Shown here one piece after another: positions 35,965 through 43,737 of a stretch of DNA of 50,479 nucleotides. Location of the stretch: contig NZ_JAGIQL010000037.1 of NCBI RefSeq assembly GCF_017813245.1, positions 1 to 50,479 of the forward strand, written 5' to 3'. A program made the position numbers and the translations under genes. Within the stretch, counting starts at the first letter, position 1. The number at the start of each line of letters is the position of its first letter. The DNA comes from Streptomyces montanisoli (GTDB taxonomy: Bacteria > Actinomycetota > Actinomycetes > Streptomycetales > Streptomycetaceae). The notes beneath the pieces are model-generated. The model saw only the letters and a list, made by a program, of their open reading frames with translations, searched no databases and was not told the origin of the DNA.

Positions 35965-36451
35965 CGACGACGGCCCGGAGTTCGGGCCCGACGACCCGCT
36001 CGCCGTCATCCTGCGACCACCCTCCGATCAACTCGCCGCGCCTTCCGGCCGGTTCGAGACGATCCGCAGGGGCGCGGCCCGGCGCAGGACGGTGCGCGCC
36101 GCCGCCGGAGCCGGCCTGACGTGTGCCGTCGCCGCGCTCGTCGCGGTGCCGATGCTCCTGTCGGGCCCCGGCACGCCCACGCCTCCGGCCGTCCCGCTCG
36201 CGCCGCCGGCCGCGGGCAGCCCGTCCGCGCCGGGCCCCTCCGCGACGCGCTCACCCTCGCCGCCGTCGCCCTCTGTGCCGTCACCCTCGGCGTCCGGGGC
36301 CACCGCCCCCGGTCCCACGAAGGCCCCTCCCACGCCCAGCGCGCGTTCAACGGTGCGGGGCGGCGGGCGCACCACCGCATCCCGATCCCCGTCCGCCACC
36401 AGGCGGGCCCCCTCCTCCAGCCCGACGGCGGCCCGTCGCTCACCGCGCTGA
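35948..36451 (+). CDS. single-pass membrane protein, possible anti-sigma factor
   Basis: 167 residues starting at TTG and overlapping the sigma factor gene. The acidic N-terminus (MITHDDDDGPEFGPDD) is followed by a short cytoplasmic segment (PLAVILRPPSDQLAAPSGRF, ETIRRGAARRRTVRA), one membrane helix (about 52-72, AGLTCAVAALVAVPMLLSGP) and a Pro/Ser/Thr-rich extracytoplasmic tail of 95 residues. No zinc anti-sigma (HxxxCxxC) motif. Position and topology suggest it holds the sigma factor at the membrane; this is inference. Confidence 0.65.
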   Translation: MITHDDDDGPEFGPDDPLAVILRPPSDQLAAPSGRFETIRRGAARRRTVRAAAGAGLTCAVAALVAVPMLLSGPGTPTPPAVPLAPPAAGSPSAPGPSATRSPSPPSPSVPSPSASGATAPGPTKAPPTPSARSTVRGGGRTTASRSPSATRRAPSSSPTAARRSPR

Positions 36452-36503
36452 CCCGGGACTATCCGGCCCCCGCCGTCCGTGCGTTGCGTATAGGGTGCCG
36501 GGC

Positions 36504-37145
36504 ATGAGTCAGGAGCCGGTGCGGTGGACGGGTGGGGCACAGCCGGATCAGCGGGTCTCGCACGACGACCGGGAGCAGGTCGCCGAGGTGCTGAGGGTGT
36601 CGGCGGGTGACGGGCGGCTGAGCCTGGAAGAGCTTGAGGAGCGGCTGGAGAGCTGCTTCGCGGCGCGGACGTACGGCGAGCTGGCCCCGCTCGTGGCCGA
36701 TCTGCAGGGCCAGGCGAAGGCCCTGGCCGAGCAGGCCCCGGCCAGGGACGTCGCACGGGTCCACCGGGAGGGCGGGAACGTGCGGTACGAGGGCGCCTGG
36801 GTGGTGCCGCGCCGCATGGAGTTCGAGGTGGCGGGCGGCAATGTCCTGCTGGACTTCACGTCGGCCGCAGTGCGGGAGCCCGTCACCGAGGTGGAGATCG
36901 ACATGCGCGGCGGCAACCTGCGGCTGGTCGTCCCCGACGGCTACGCGGTGGACGCCGAGGAGGTGGAGATCCGTGGCGGCTCGGTCGTGCACCGCAACGT
37001 GAAGGACCGTGATCCGCACGCGCCGGTCGTGCACCGCGTCATCGTCACCGGCGAGATGGCGGGCGGCAACATCGTCGTCCGTCCACCGCGCGCCCCGCGC
37101 GAGCCCGGACGCCTGCGCCGCATGCTGGGTGGCGGCGACCGGTAG
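36504..37145 (+). CDS. DUF1707 protein with beta-helical C-terminus
   Basis: 213 residues. DUF1707 domain at about 15-70 (RVSHDDREQVAEVLRVSAGD, GRLSLEELEERLESCFAART, YGELAPLVADL). The second half (about 90-200) has repeated GGN-type beta units (REGGNVRYEGAWVVP, VAGGNVLLDFT, MRGGNLRLVVP, IRGGSVVHRNV, MAGGNIVVRPP), a short right-handed repeat fold as in DUF4097 or LiaF-C proteins. No signal or helix. TATAGG (36489-36494) is a likely -10, leaving almost no leader. Function unknown; compare the paralogue at 3354-4028. Confidence 0.8.
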   Translation: MSQEPVRWTGGAQPDQRVSHDDREQVAEVLRVSAGDGRLSLEELEERLESCFAARTYGELAPLVADLQGQAKALAEQAPARDVARVHREGGNVRYEGAWVVPRRMEFEVAGGNVLLDFTSAAVREPVTEVEIDMRGGNLRLVVPDGYAVDAEEVEIRGGSVVHRNVKDRDPHAPVVHRVIVTGEMAGGNIVVRPPRAPREPGRLRRMLGGGDR

Positions 37146-37184
37146 GCGGTTCGTCCGCAGCGACTGAGCCCCGCCGCAGGTCGG

Positions 37185-37199
37185 GGACATACAATATTC
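37185..37199 (+). promoter_or_regulatory. promoter and candidate Rrf2 autoregulatory site
   Basis: GGACATACAATATTC contains TACAAT (37190-37195), a good -10 box 9 bases before the rrf2 ATG. It matches one strand of the operator at 37718-37744 (GGACATTGGATATCC) at 11 of 15 positions, suggesting the same regulator binds both. Confidence 0.45.
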
Positions 37200-37204
37200 G
37201 CATC

Positions 37205-37672
37205 ATGCGCATGAGCAAGGGCGTCGAGTGGGCCCTCCACACGCTGCTCAACCTGGACATGACGGGAGGCGGACCGCTGGGCAACGGCCGGCTCGCCGAA
37301 GCCCACGGGCTCCCGGCCCCCTATCTCAGCAAGCAGCTGCAGCAGCTCACGAAGGCGGGCCTGCTCGCGTCCGTACCCGGCCCCCGGGGCGGGTTCCGGC
37401 TGGCCAGGCCGCTCGAGGACATCACTCTGCTCGACGTCGTCGAGGCGATCGAGGGCGAGACCGAGCTGTTCCACTGCACCGAGATCCGATGCTCCGGCAG
37501 GATCGGCGAGCTCTCGCCGCCGCCCACGGGCGCGTGCGCGGTGAAGGCCGCCATGCACCGTGCCGACCAGGCATGGCGCGAGGCGCTCGCGGCCCAGACC
37601 CTGGCGGGCATCCGCACCGAACTCGACGCGACCCCGGCCATGAGGAACGTGCTGCGGGCCGTCTTCGACTGA
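37205..37672 (+). CDS. Rrf2-family regulator
   Basis: 155 residues. Winged helix: SKGVEWALHTLLNLDMTGGG, LAEAHGLPAPYLSKQLQQLT, KAGLLASVPGPRGGFRLARP with the family GxxGGxxLA wing, then ITLLDVVEAIEG. Three cysteines follow (FHCTEIRCSG and TGACAV), placed as in Fe-S or redox-sensing members (NsrR/IscR/CymR group). It lies just upstream of an NAD(P)-binding protein gene with a perfect inverted repeat before it, the likely target. Candidate autoregulatory site at its own promoter. Confidence 0.92.
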   Translation: MRMSKGVEWALHTLLNLDMTGGGPLGNGRLAEAHGLPAPYLSKQLQQLTKAGLLASVPGPRGGFRLARPLEDITLLDVVEAIEGETELFHCTEIRCSGRIGELSPPPTGACAVKAAMHRADQAWREALAAQTLAGIRTELDATPAMRNVLRAVFD

Positions 37673-37717
37673 ACCGCGTCTTCGAGTGAACCTCGGCGAC
37701 AAAACCCCGACATCAAC

Positions 37718-37744
37718 GATCCTGGATATCCAATGTCCAGGATC
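37718..37744. promoter_or_regulatory. Rrf2 operator
   Basis: Perfect 9-bp inverted repeat GATCCTGGA-N9-TCCAGGATC with an inner palindrome GGATATCC (37724-37731), 66 bases before the start of the NAD(P)-binding protein gene. Notably AT-richer than the surroundings. Confidence 0.65.
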
Positions 37745-37809
37745 AGCGGTACGGTGAGGGAAAGCCGCGAACGGCACGTGCCGCGCGCCGGATGACGAAG
37801 GGCCGAGCC

Positions 37810-38544
37810 ATGCAGTGCGCAGTCATCGGAGGAACGGGGCTCATCGGGTCCCGTGTCGTGGACGATCTCAACGCGGCAGGGCACCGTGCGACGCCGCACT
37901 CCCTGTCGACCGGGGTGGACATCCTCACCGGGAAGGGCCTCGACCAGGCCGTCGACGGCGCCGAGGTGGTCGTCAACCTGACGAACTCCCCCACGTTCGA
38001 CGACGCGTCGGCCGGGTTCTTCCGGACGTCGATGGACAACCTGCTCGCCGCGAGCGGCAAGGCCGGCGTCCGGCACTTCGTCGTCCTGTCCATCGTCGGC
38101 GTCGACCAGGCGCAGGACCTGGACTACTACCGGGCGAAGGTGCTCCAGGAGGACATCCTCAAGGCCGGGCCGATCCCGTACTCGATCGTGCGCGCCACGC
38201 AGTTCATGGAGTTCGTGCAGGAGGTGCTCTCCTGGACCTCGGACGACCACACCGTCCGCCTGCCCAGCACGCCGATCCAGCCGATCGCCGCGGCGGACGT
38301 GGCCGCGGCCGTCAGCGAGGTCGCCGCGGGCGCTCCGCTGAACGGCACCGTCGACGTGGCGGGTCCCGACGTCTACCCGCTGGACGAGCTGGGCCGGATC
38401 ACCCTGGCCGCCAAGGGCGACGGGCGCGGCGTCGTCACCGACGGCGCGGCCGGCATGTTCGCCGCGGTCCGGGGCGACGTCCTGACGAACCGCGGCGCCC
38501 GACTCGCCCCGACCCACTACGAGGACTGGCTCGCCCGGGCCTGA
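37810..38544 (+). CDS. NAD(P)-binding (NmrA/SDR-like) protein
   Basis: 244 residues from MQCAVIGGTGLIGSRVVDDL (GxxGxxG dinucleotide site; GAAGGG upstream supports this ATG over one 6 codons earlier). Further blocks are VVVNLTNSPTFDDASAGFFR, VRHFVVLSIVGVDQAQDLDY with the YRAK of the extended/atypical SDR group, and PYSIVRATQFMEFVQEVL. Such proteins act as NADPH sensors or quinone/flavin reductases. Probably under control of the Rrf2 gene upstream, giving a two-gene redox module. Confidence 0.88.
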   Translation: MQCAVIGGTGLIGSRVVDDLNAAGHRATPHSLSTGVDILTGKGLDQAVDGAEVVVNLTNSPTFDDASAGFFRTSMDNLLAASGKAGVRHFVVLSIVGVDQAQDLDYYRAKVLQEDILKAGPIPYSIVRATQFMEFVQEVLSWTSDDHTVRLPSTPIQPIAAADVAAAVSEVAAGAPLNGTVDVAGPDVYPLDELGRITLAAKGDGRGVVTDGAAGMFAAVRGDVLTNRGARLAPTHYEDWLARA

Positions 38545-38604
38545 GCCCGGGTCGGCGCGCGGGCCTGAGCCGGGCCGAAGCCCGGGCCTGAGCCCGGGTC
38601 GGCC
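38533..38604 (+). repeat. repeated hairpin units after SDR gene
   Basis: A 24-base sequence (38533-38556) is repeated exactly at 38580-38603, each forming a hairpin CCCGGGC-CTGA-GCCCGGG; a weaker variant lies between them. The stop codon of the upstream gene sits in the first loop. Likely a doubled terminator for both converging genes. Confidence 0.65.
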
Positions 38605-38612
38605 ACGGTCGG

Positions 38613-40706
38613 CTACTCCAGTGCGGGCAGCAGCTTGTCCAGCGTGACCGGCAGGTCACGCACCCGCACACCGCAGGCGTGCCACACCGCGTTCGACACC
38701 GCGGCCGCCGTGCCGACGATGCCGATCTCCCCGATGCCCTTCGACCCCATGGCGTTGACGTGCGGGTCGTGCTCGGTGAGCCAGTGCGCCTCGACCACGT
38801 CGACGTCGGCGTTGGCGGTGATGTGGTACTCGGCGAGGTCGTGGTTGACGACGTGGCCGGTGCGCGGGTCGAGCACGCTGTCCTCGTGCAGCGCCATCGA
38901 CAGGCCCATCGTCATCCCGCCGATGAACTGGGAGCGCGCTGTGCGCGGGTTGATGATGCGGCCTGCGGCGAACACGCCGAGCAGGCGCGGCACGCGCACC
39001 TCGCCGGTGTCCACGTTGACGTGCGCCTCGACGAACTGCGCGCCGTAGGCGTGCTTCGCGTACTTCTGGTCGGGGTCGCCGACGCTGCCCGTCGCCTCCG
39101 CGCCGTCCGGCGGCTCGGTGCCGTACCTGGCGCGGAAGGCGCGCGCCGCCTCGACGACGGCCGAGCCCCACGTCGTCGTGCCGGAGGATCCGCCGGCCAC
39201 CGACGCCATCGGCAGGTCGGTGTCGCCGATGCGCACCTCAACCCGCGAGACCGGCACGCCGAGCGCGTCCGCGGCGATCTGCGGCAGCGTCGTCCACGTA
39301 CCGGTGCCGAGGTCGGCCGCGCCGATCTCGGTGACGTAGCAGTCGCCTTCGAGGCGGATCGTGGCGGTCGACTGCGCCATCCGGTTCACCGGGTACGTGG
39401 ACGACGCGACGCCCGTGCCGACCAGCCAGTCGCCGCGGCGGCGCACGCCGGGCCGCGGGTCGCGCTCGGACCAGCCGAAGCGCGACGCGCCCTCGCGCAG
39501 GCAGCCGACGAGGTTGCGGCTGGAGAAGGGCTTGCCGGAGCCGGGCTCGACGTCGGGCTCGTTGCGGATGCGCAGCTCGATCGGGTCCATGCCGAGGCGC
39601 TCCGCCAGCTCGTCCATCACGACCTCGGGCCCGAACATGCCGGGGCACTCGCCGGGGGCGCGCATCCAGGACGGCACGGGGACGTCGAGGGCGGCGAGCC
39701 GGTGCGTGGTGCGCCGGTTGGGCGAGGCGTACATGGTGCGCGCGGGCAGGCCGGTCTGCTCGGCGAACTCCTTGATGCGGGAGGTGCGTTCGACGACGTC
39801 GACGGCGAGGGCGGTGATCGTGCCGGCCTTGTCGGCGCCGAGCCTGCACCGCTGGATGGTGGGGGTGCGGTGGCCCGCGAGGGAGAACATCTGCTGGCGG
39901 GTCAGGGCCAGCCGTACGGGCCTGCCCGGCAGGGCGCGCGCGGCCAGCGCGGCGAGCACCACATGGACGTGCGGCTGCCCCTTCGAGCCGAACCCGCCGC
40001 CGACGTACGGGCAGACGACGCGGACACGGTCCTCATCGAGGCCGAACACCGACGCGATGGTGGTGCGCGTCGGGTGGACGCCCTGCGTGGAGTCCCACAG
40101 AGTGAGGAAGCCGTCGCCGTCGGGGTCCCACAGGGCCGTCGTGGCGTGCGGTTCCATCGGGTTGTTGTGGTACATCGCGGTGGTGTACGTCTCGTCGACG
40201 GTCACCTCGGCGGCCGCCATCGCCGCGTCGACGTCGCCTTCCGCGGTGTCGCTCGGGAAGTCGGGGTTCACCGACTCCGGCGTGTACAGGTCGTCGCGGT
40301 CGGCCCGCAACTCGGTCTCGTGTGCGGCCTGTTCGTAGCCGACGCGGACGAGCGCGGCGGCGTGCCGCGCCACCTCGGAGCTGTCGGCGATCACGGCGGC
40401 GACGATCTGGCCGCGGAAGCCCACCTCCTCGTCCTGGAGGGCCGCGAGCTCCCTGTCATCGGTGGAGGCGAGGCGCTCGGCGGTGCCGGGGGTGAGCACG
40501 GCGAGCACGCCGTCGAGCGCCTCGGCGGCGGTGGTGTCCAGTTCGGTGACACGGCCGCGGGCGATCGTGGACTGGACCGGGTGCAGGTGGACCGCGCCGT
40601 CCAGCGGGGTCTCGAAGGCGTAGGTGGCGGAGCCGAGCACCTTGGCGGCCCCGTCGCGGCGTGGCAGGTCGCGGCCGATGGCCTCGGTGTCGCTCAGGAA
40701 GGTCAT
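38613..40706 (-). CDS. paoC: aldehyde oxidoreductase molybdenum subunit (PaoC/YagR type)
   Basis: 697 residues; molybdopterin-binding subunit of the xanthine dehydrogenase family. Starts MTFLSDTEAIGRDLPRRDGA. Small-domain motif GSATYAFETPLDGAVHLHPV, then MYHNNPMEPHATTALWDPDG, cofactor loops CPYVGGGFGSKGQPHVH, MRAPGECPGMFGPEVVMDEL, SVAGGSSGTTTWGSAVVEAA and the catalytic Glu in MGSKGIGEIGIVG. It oxidises aldehydes to acids. The start overlaps the stop of the FAD subunit gene. Leftmost of the three-gene operon; no XdhC/PaoD-type chaperone follows. Confidence 0.92.
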   Translation of the reverse strand: MTFLSDTEAIGRDLPRRDGAAKVLGSATYAFETPLDGAVHLHPVQSTIARGRVTELDTTAAEALDGVLAVLTPGTAERLASTDDRELAALQDEEVGFRGQIVAAVIADSSEVARHAAALVRVGYEQAAHETELRADRDDLYTPESVNPDFPSDTAEGDVDAAMAAAEVTVDETYTTAMYHNNPMEPHATTALWDPDGDGFLTLWDSTQGVHPTRTTIASVFGLDEDRVRVVCPYVGGGFGSKGQPHVHVVLAALAARALPGRPVRLALTRQQMFSLAGHRTPTIQRCRLGADKAGTITALAVDVVERTSRIKEFAEQTGLPARTMYASPNRRTTHRLAALDVPVPSWMRAPGECPGMFGPEVVMDELAERLGMDPIELRIRNEPDVEPGSGKPFSSRNLVGCLREGASRFGWSERDPRPGVRRRGDWLVGTGVASSTYPVNRMAQSTATIRLEGDCYVTEIGAADLGTGTWTTLPQIAADALGVPVSRVEVRIGDTDLPMASVAGGSSGTTTWGSAVVEAARAFRARYGTEPPDGAEATGSVGDPDQKYAKHAYGAQFVEAHVNVDTGEVRVPRLLGVFAAGRIINPRTARSQFIGGMTMGLSMALHEDSVLDPRTGHVVNHDLAEYHITANADVDVVEAHWLTEHDPHVNAMGSKGIGEIGIVGTAAAVSNAVWHACGVRVRDLPVTLDKLLPALE

Positions 40707-41707
40707 CAGGCGTCCTCTCGGGCCAGGTCGCGCAGGGTGGCGGTGAGCGTGCGGCGCAGCAGGGGGATCTTGAACGCGTTGCCGCCTTCGAGTCCCTCGG
40801 CGGGCCGGGCGTCGGCGAGTTCGGCGTCGGCTGCGGCGCGGTAGCTGCTGTCCGAGGCGGCGGCGCCGCGCAGCGCCTCCTCGGCGCGGTGTGCGCGCCA
40901 CGGCTTGTGCGCGACGCCGCCGAACGCGATGCGCGCGTCGGCGATCACGCCGTCCTTGACGTCGAGTGCGGCGGCCACGCTGACCAGCGCGAACGCGTAG
41001 GAAGCGCGGTCGCGCACCTTGCGGTACGCGGATCGGCGGGCGATCGTCTGGGCCGGCAGGTCGATCGCGGTGATCAGCTCGCCGTGTTCGAGCACGGTGT
41101 CGCGTTCCGGCGTGTCGCCGGGCAGACGGTGCAGGTCGGTGAAGGGGATGATGCGCTCGCCGTCCGGGCCGAGCACGCGCACCTGCGCGTCGAGCGCGGC
41201 CATCGCGACGGCCATGTCGGACGGGTGGACCGCGATGCACTGGTCGGACGCGCCGAGGATCGCGTGGTAGCGGGTCCAGCCCCCGATCGCGGAGCAACCC
41301 GAGCCGGGCGTGCGCTTGTTGCACGGCGTCGTGACGTCCTGGAAGTACACGCAGCGGGTGCGTTGCAGCGGGTTGCCGCCGGTGGTGGCCATGTTGCGCA
41401 GCTGCCCGGACGCGCCCGACAGCAGCGCCTGGGACAGGACGGGAAACCACTCGCGCACCCGGGGGTGCGCGGCGAGCTCGCTGTTGCTGACGCCCGCGCC
41501 GATCCTGAGGGCGCCGCCGCCGAGCTCCTCGATCTCGGCGGGCAGCAGGTCGGTGACGCCGACGACGAGGTCGGGTTCGGCCACGCCCAGCTTGAGGTGG
41601 TCCACGAGGTTCGTGCCGCCGCCGAGGTAGACGGCGTCAGGGTCGGCGGCGACGGTGCGCACGGCGGCCGCGGCGTCGGCCGGGTGCCGGTAGTCGAACG
41701 GCTTCAC
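40706..41707 (-). CDS. paoB: aldehyde oxidoreductase FAD/4Fe-4S subunit (PaoB/YagS type)
   Basis: 333 residues starting at GTG. FAD site VYLGGGTNLVDHLKLGVAEP and GASGQLRNMATTGGNPLQ. The segment RCVYFQDVTTPCNKRTPGSG followed by C is the extra iron-sulfur loop that marks the PaoB/YagS branch. C-terminal FAD-domain pattern SYAFALVSVAAALDV and IAFGGVAHKPWRAHRAEEAL. Transfers electrons from the molybdenum subunit to the acceptor. Overlaps the 2Fe-2S gene by 4 bases (GTGA). Confidence 0.92.
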   Translation of the reverse strand: MKPFDYRHPADAAAAVRTVAADPDAVYLGGGTNLVDHLKLGVAEPDLVVGVTDLLPAEIEELGGGALRIGAGVSNSELAAHPRVREWFPVLSQALLSGASGQLRNMATTGGNPLQRTRCVYFQDVTTPCNKRTPGSGCSAIGGWTRYHAILGASDQCIAVHPSDMAVAMAALDAQVRVLGPDGERIIPFTDLHRLPGDTPERDTVLEHGELITAIDLPAQTIARRSAYRKVRDRASYAFALVSVAAALDVKDGVIADARIAFGGVAHKPWRAHRAEEALRGAAASDSSYRAAADAELADARPAEGLEGGNAFKIPLLRRTLTATLRDLAREDA

Positions 41708-42339
41708 CGGGCCACCCCCGTACCGGCCGCGCCCTCAGACGTCCTCGCGGCGGATGCCTCGGCGGCCTGCTGCACCGCGGGCACGATGTTGACGTAGGCG
41801 GCGCAGCGGCACAGGTTGCCGCTCATCCGCTCGGCCACCTCGGCGCGGTCGAGCCGTGGCGCCTCGGTACCGCTGGTAACGGCGCTCGGCCAGCCCCTGG
41901 CGAACTCGTCGAGCATCCCGACGGCGGAAACGACCTGGCCGGGGGTGCAGTAGCCGCACTGGAAGGCGTCGCAGTCGATGAAGGCACGCTGCACGGGGTG
42001 CAGGCAGCGGCCGGCGGCGTGCGTGCCGTCGTGCGTGCCCTCATGTTGTCGCTGTTCATGTCGCTGTTCGTGCGCTTCGTCGGTGGTGGCGGTCTCGGAG
42101 GCGAGTCCCTCGGCGGTGACGACCTGGGCGCCGGCCTGCGTGACGGCGAGAGTCAGGCAGCTCAGCACGCGCTGCCCGCCGGACAGCACCGTGCACGCGC
42201 CGCACTGCCCGTGGTCGCACCCCTTCTTGGGGCTCGTCACCCCCAGCCGTTCCCGCAGGGCATCGAGCAGCGTCGTGCGTGTGTCGACGGTCAGCCGGCG
42301 TGGGACGCCGTCGACCCGCACGGTGATTTCGGTATCCAT
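41704..42339 (-). CDS. paoA: aldehyde oxidoreductase 2Fe-2S subunit (PaoA/YagT type)
   Basis: 211 residues. First cluster cysteines C41, C46, C49 and C61 (CDHGQCGACTVLSGGQRVLS then C), second cluster FQCGYCTPGQVVSAV and GNLCRCAAYVNIV. Between the clusters, where relatives have a short loop, residues 86-111 are a His/Glu/Gln-rich insertion (EQRHEQRQHEGTHDGTHAAG). No twin-arginine leader, so the complex is probably cytoplasmic, unlike E. coli PaoABC. First gene of the operon. The start MDTEITVRVDG is chosen by homology. Confidence 0.9.
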   Translation of the reverse strand: MDTEITVRVDGVPRRLTVDTRTTLLDALRERLGVTSPKKGCDHGQCGACTVLSGGQRVLSCLTLAVTQAGAQVVTAEGLASETATTDEAHEQRHEQRQHEGTHDGTHAAGRCLHPVQRAFIDCDAFQCGYCTPGQVVSAVGMLDEFARGWPSAVTSGTEAPRLDRAEVAERMSGNLCRCAAYVNIVPAVQQAAEASAARTSEGAAGTGVAR

Positions 42340-42411
42340 CGCACGAGGGTTCCCTGCACCGGCGCGCGTCACACGGTGCGTGGCGCCCACTCACACAAGT
42401 GGCGGCACCCG

Positions 42412-43107
42412 TCAGGAGGTGGTGCGGGGGAAGGTGACTTCCACCCGGCGGTTCTTCTTGCGGCCGGCCTCCGTGCTGTTGTCCGCGATCGGGTACTCCT
42501 CGCCGTAGCCCCGGATCTCGTAGGTGATGGCGGCGGTCGAGAGCTGCTGTTCGAGGACGCTGTGCACGGCCTCGGCGCGCTGCTTGGACAGGACGAGTCC
42601 GTGTGCGGACGACCCGAGGTTGTCGGTGAAGCCGAACACGCGGACGGTGGTGGCGTGCTGCTGCCTGACCACGTCGGCGATGGCGGCGATCCGGTCGGTC
42701 GCGTCGTGCGACAGCTTGGCGCTGTCCTTGGAGAAGAGGACCTCGGCCTGGAGGGCGAACGTCACGGAGTCCGGCGTGTCGGAGCGGCGCTCCTCGCCGC
42801 CCTGCGACTCCACGACGGACACGATGTCGAGCACGCGCGCGGGCGCGAGCGTCGCACCGGCGCGGAGCTTGAGCCCCGGGGCGCCCGCGTCGACCCGAGG
42901 CGGCGGCGAGGTCTGCGCGGCGCCGGGCGGCAGGGGCGTGTCGTCACCGTAGGCGGGCACGGCCGTCGCGGGGAGCGCGAGGCCGAGCACGAGCAGGGCG
43001 ACGACGACGGGCCGCGCCGGCCGCGCGAGCCGCTTGGGCGCGGGCCGCTTGGGCGCGAGCCGCATGGGCGCGTGGCACTCGGACGCGGGCCGCTTGGGCG
43101 CGGGCAT
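42412..43107 (-). CDS. OmpA-domain protein of the Tad operon
   Basis: 231 residues. The N-terminus is a Lys/Arg/Pro/Ala repeat (MPAPKRPASECHAPMRLAPK then RPAPKRLARPARP) before a hydrophobic signal or anchor (about 34-52). The C-terminal domain (about 100-231) is OmpA-like: VLFSKDSAKLSHDATDRIAA, VRVFGFTDNLGSSAHGLVLS, KQRAEAVHSVLEQQL and GRKKNRRVEVTF with the Asp and Arg that bind diaminopimelate in peptidoglycan. In a monoderm bacterium it would tie something to the cell wall. The start overlaps the stop of the lipoprotein gene (TGATG), so it belongs to the pilus operon and may anchor the pilus machinery. Confidence 0.85.
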   Translation of the reverse strand: MPAPKRPASECHAPMRLAPKRPAPKRLARPARPVVVALLVLGLALPATAVPAYGDDTPLPPGAAQTSPPPRVDAGAPGLKLRAGATLAPARVLDIVSVVESQGGEERRSDTPDSVTFALQAEVLFSKDSAKLSHDATDRIAAIADVVRQQHATTVRVFGFTDNLGSSAHGLVLSKQRAEAVHSVLEQQLSTAAITYEIRGYGEEYPIADNSTEAGRKKNRRVEVTFPRTTS

Positions 43108-43709
43108 CACGAGATCGCAATCGTCGCGGGCGGGAGGCCCGGGAAGTCCATCTCCACCTTGCTGGTGGACGACGGCGGTGCGGGGAACTGCGCGAAGAAG
43201 GGGATGACCGCGTTCGGCTGGAAGTTGGGGATGTCCACCGTCGTCAGCGCGTGGCCCCCGGTGTCGCGGAGCACGTAGTAGCGCTTCTTCTGGGCCGTGT
43301 CGACCAGGGTCATCGCCGCCAGCGAGGAGCCGTTCTTGTTGACCTGCGACTCGTCCCCGTTCCAGGCGGTGGGTGCGATCTGCACCTGCCCGGTGAGGTT
43401 GGTGATGGTGCCGGCGATGGTCAGGAACCCGCCCTTGTCGCGCTTCGCGGAATTGACGGCGAACTGGAACGTCCCGCTGCTCGCTTTCGCGATGACCTGG
43501 GGTGGAGCGGACGACGTGCTGCCCTCGCCGGACGCCGATTTCTGAGCCTGAGGCGGGCTCGCCGAAGATCCCGCGGCAGGTGTGTGCCCGCCGCCGTCCT
43601 TGCCCTGGCCACCGTCGCCGCCGCAGGCGGTCAGGGAAACTGCCAGGGCCACAGCGGCGGCGGCCGCTCCTGCCGCCCTGTATGCCCGCACACCGTGCCA
43701 CGTCTTCAT
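43107..43709 (-). CDS. lipoprotein of the Tad operon
   Basis: 200 residues. Signal with lipobox SLTAC (cleavage before C29); the mature start CGGDGGQGKDGGG is a flexible Gly/Ser linker. Residues 75-200 form a beta-rich domain (GTFQFAVNSAKRDKGGFLTI, AGTITNLTGQVQIAPTAWNG, KRYYVLRDTGGHALTTVDIP) like DUF4352-type or invasin-like substrate domains; family not assigned. Coupled to the OmpA-domain gene downstream and 28 bases after the TadG-like gene. Confidence 0.8.
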   Translation of the reverse strand: MKTWHGVRAYRAAGAAAAAVALAVSLTACGGDGGQGKDGGGHTPAAGSSASPPQAQKSASGEGSTSSAPPQVIAKASSGTFQFAVNSAKRDKGGFLTIAGTITNLTGQVQIAPTAWNGDESQVNKNGSSLAAMTLVDTAQKKRYYVLRDTGGHALTTVDIPNFQPNAVIPFFAQFPAPPSSTSKVEMDFPGLPPATIAIS

Positions 43710-43737
43710 GGTTGACGTTCCTTATCGTTCATGCGAG

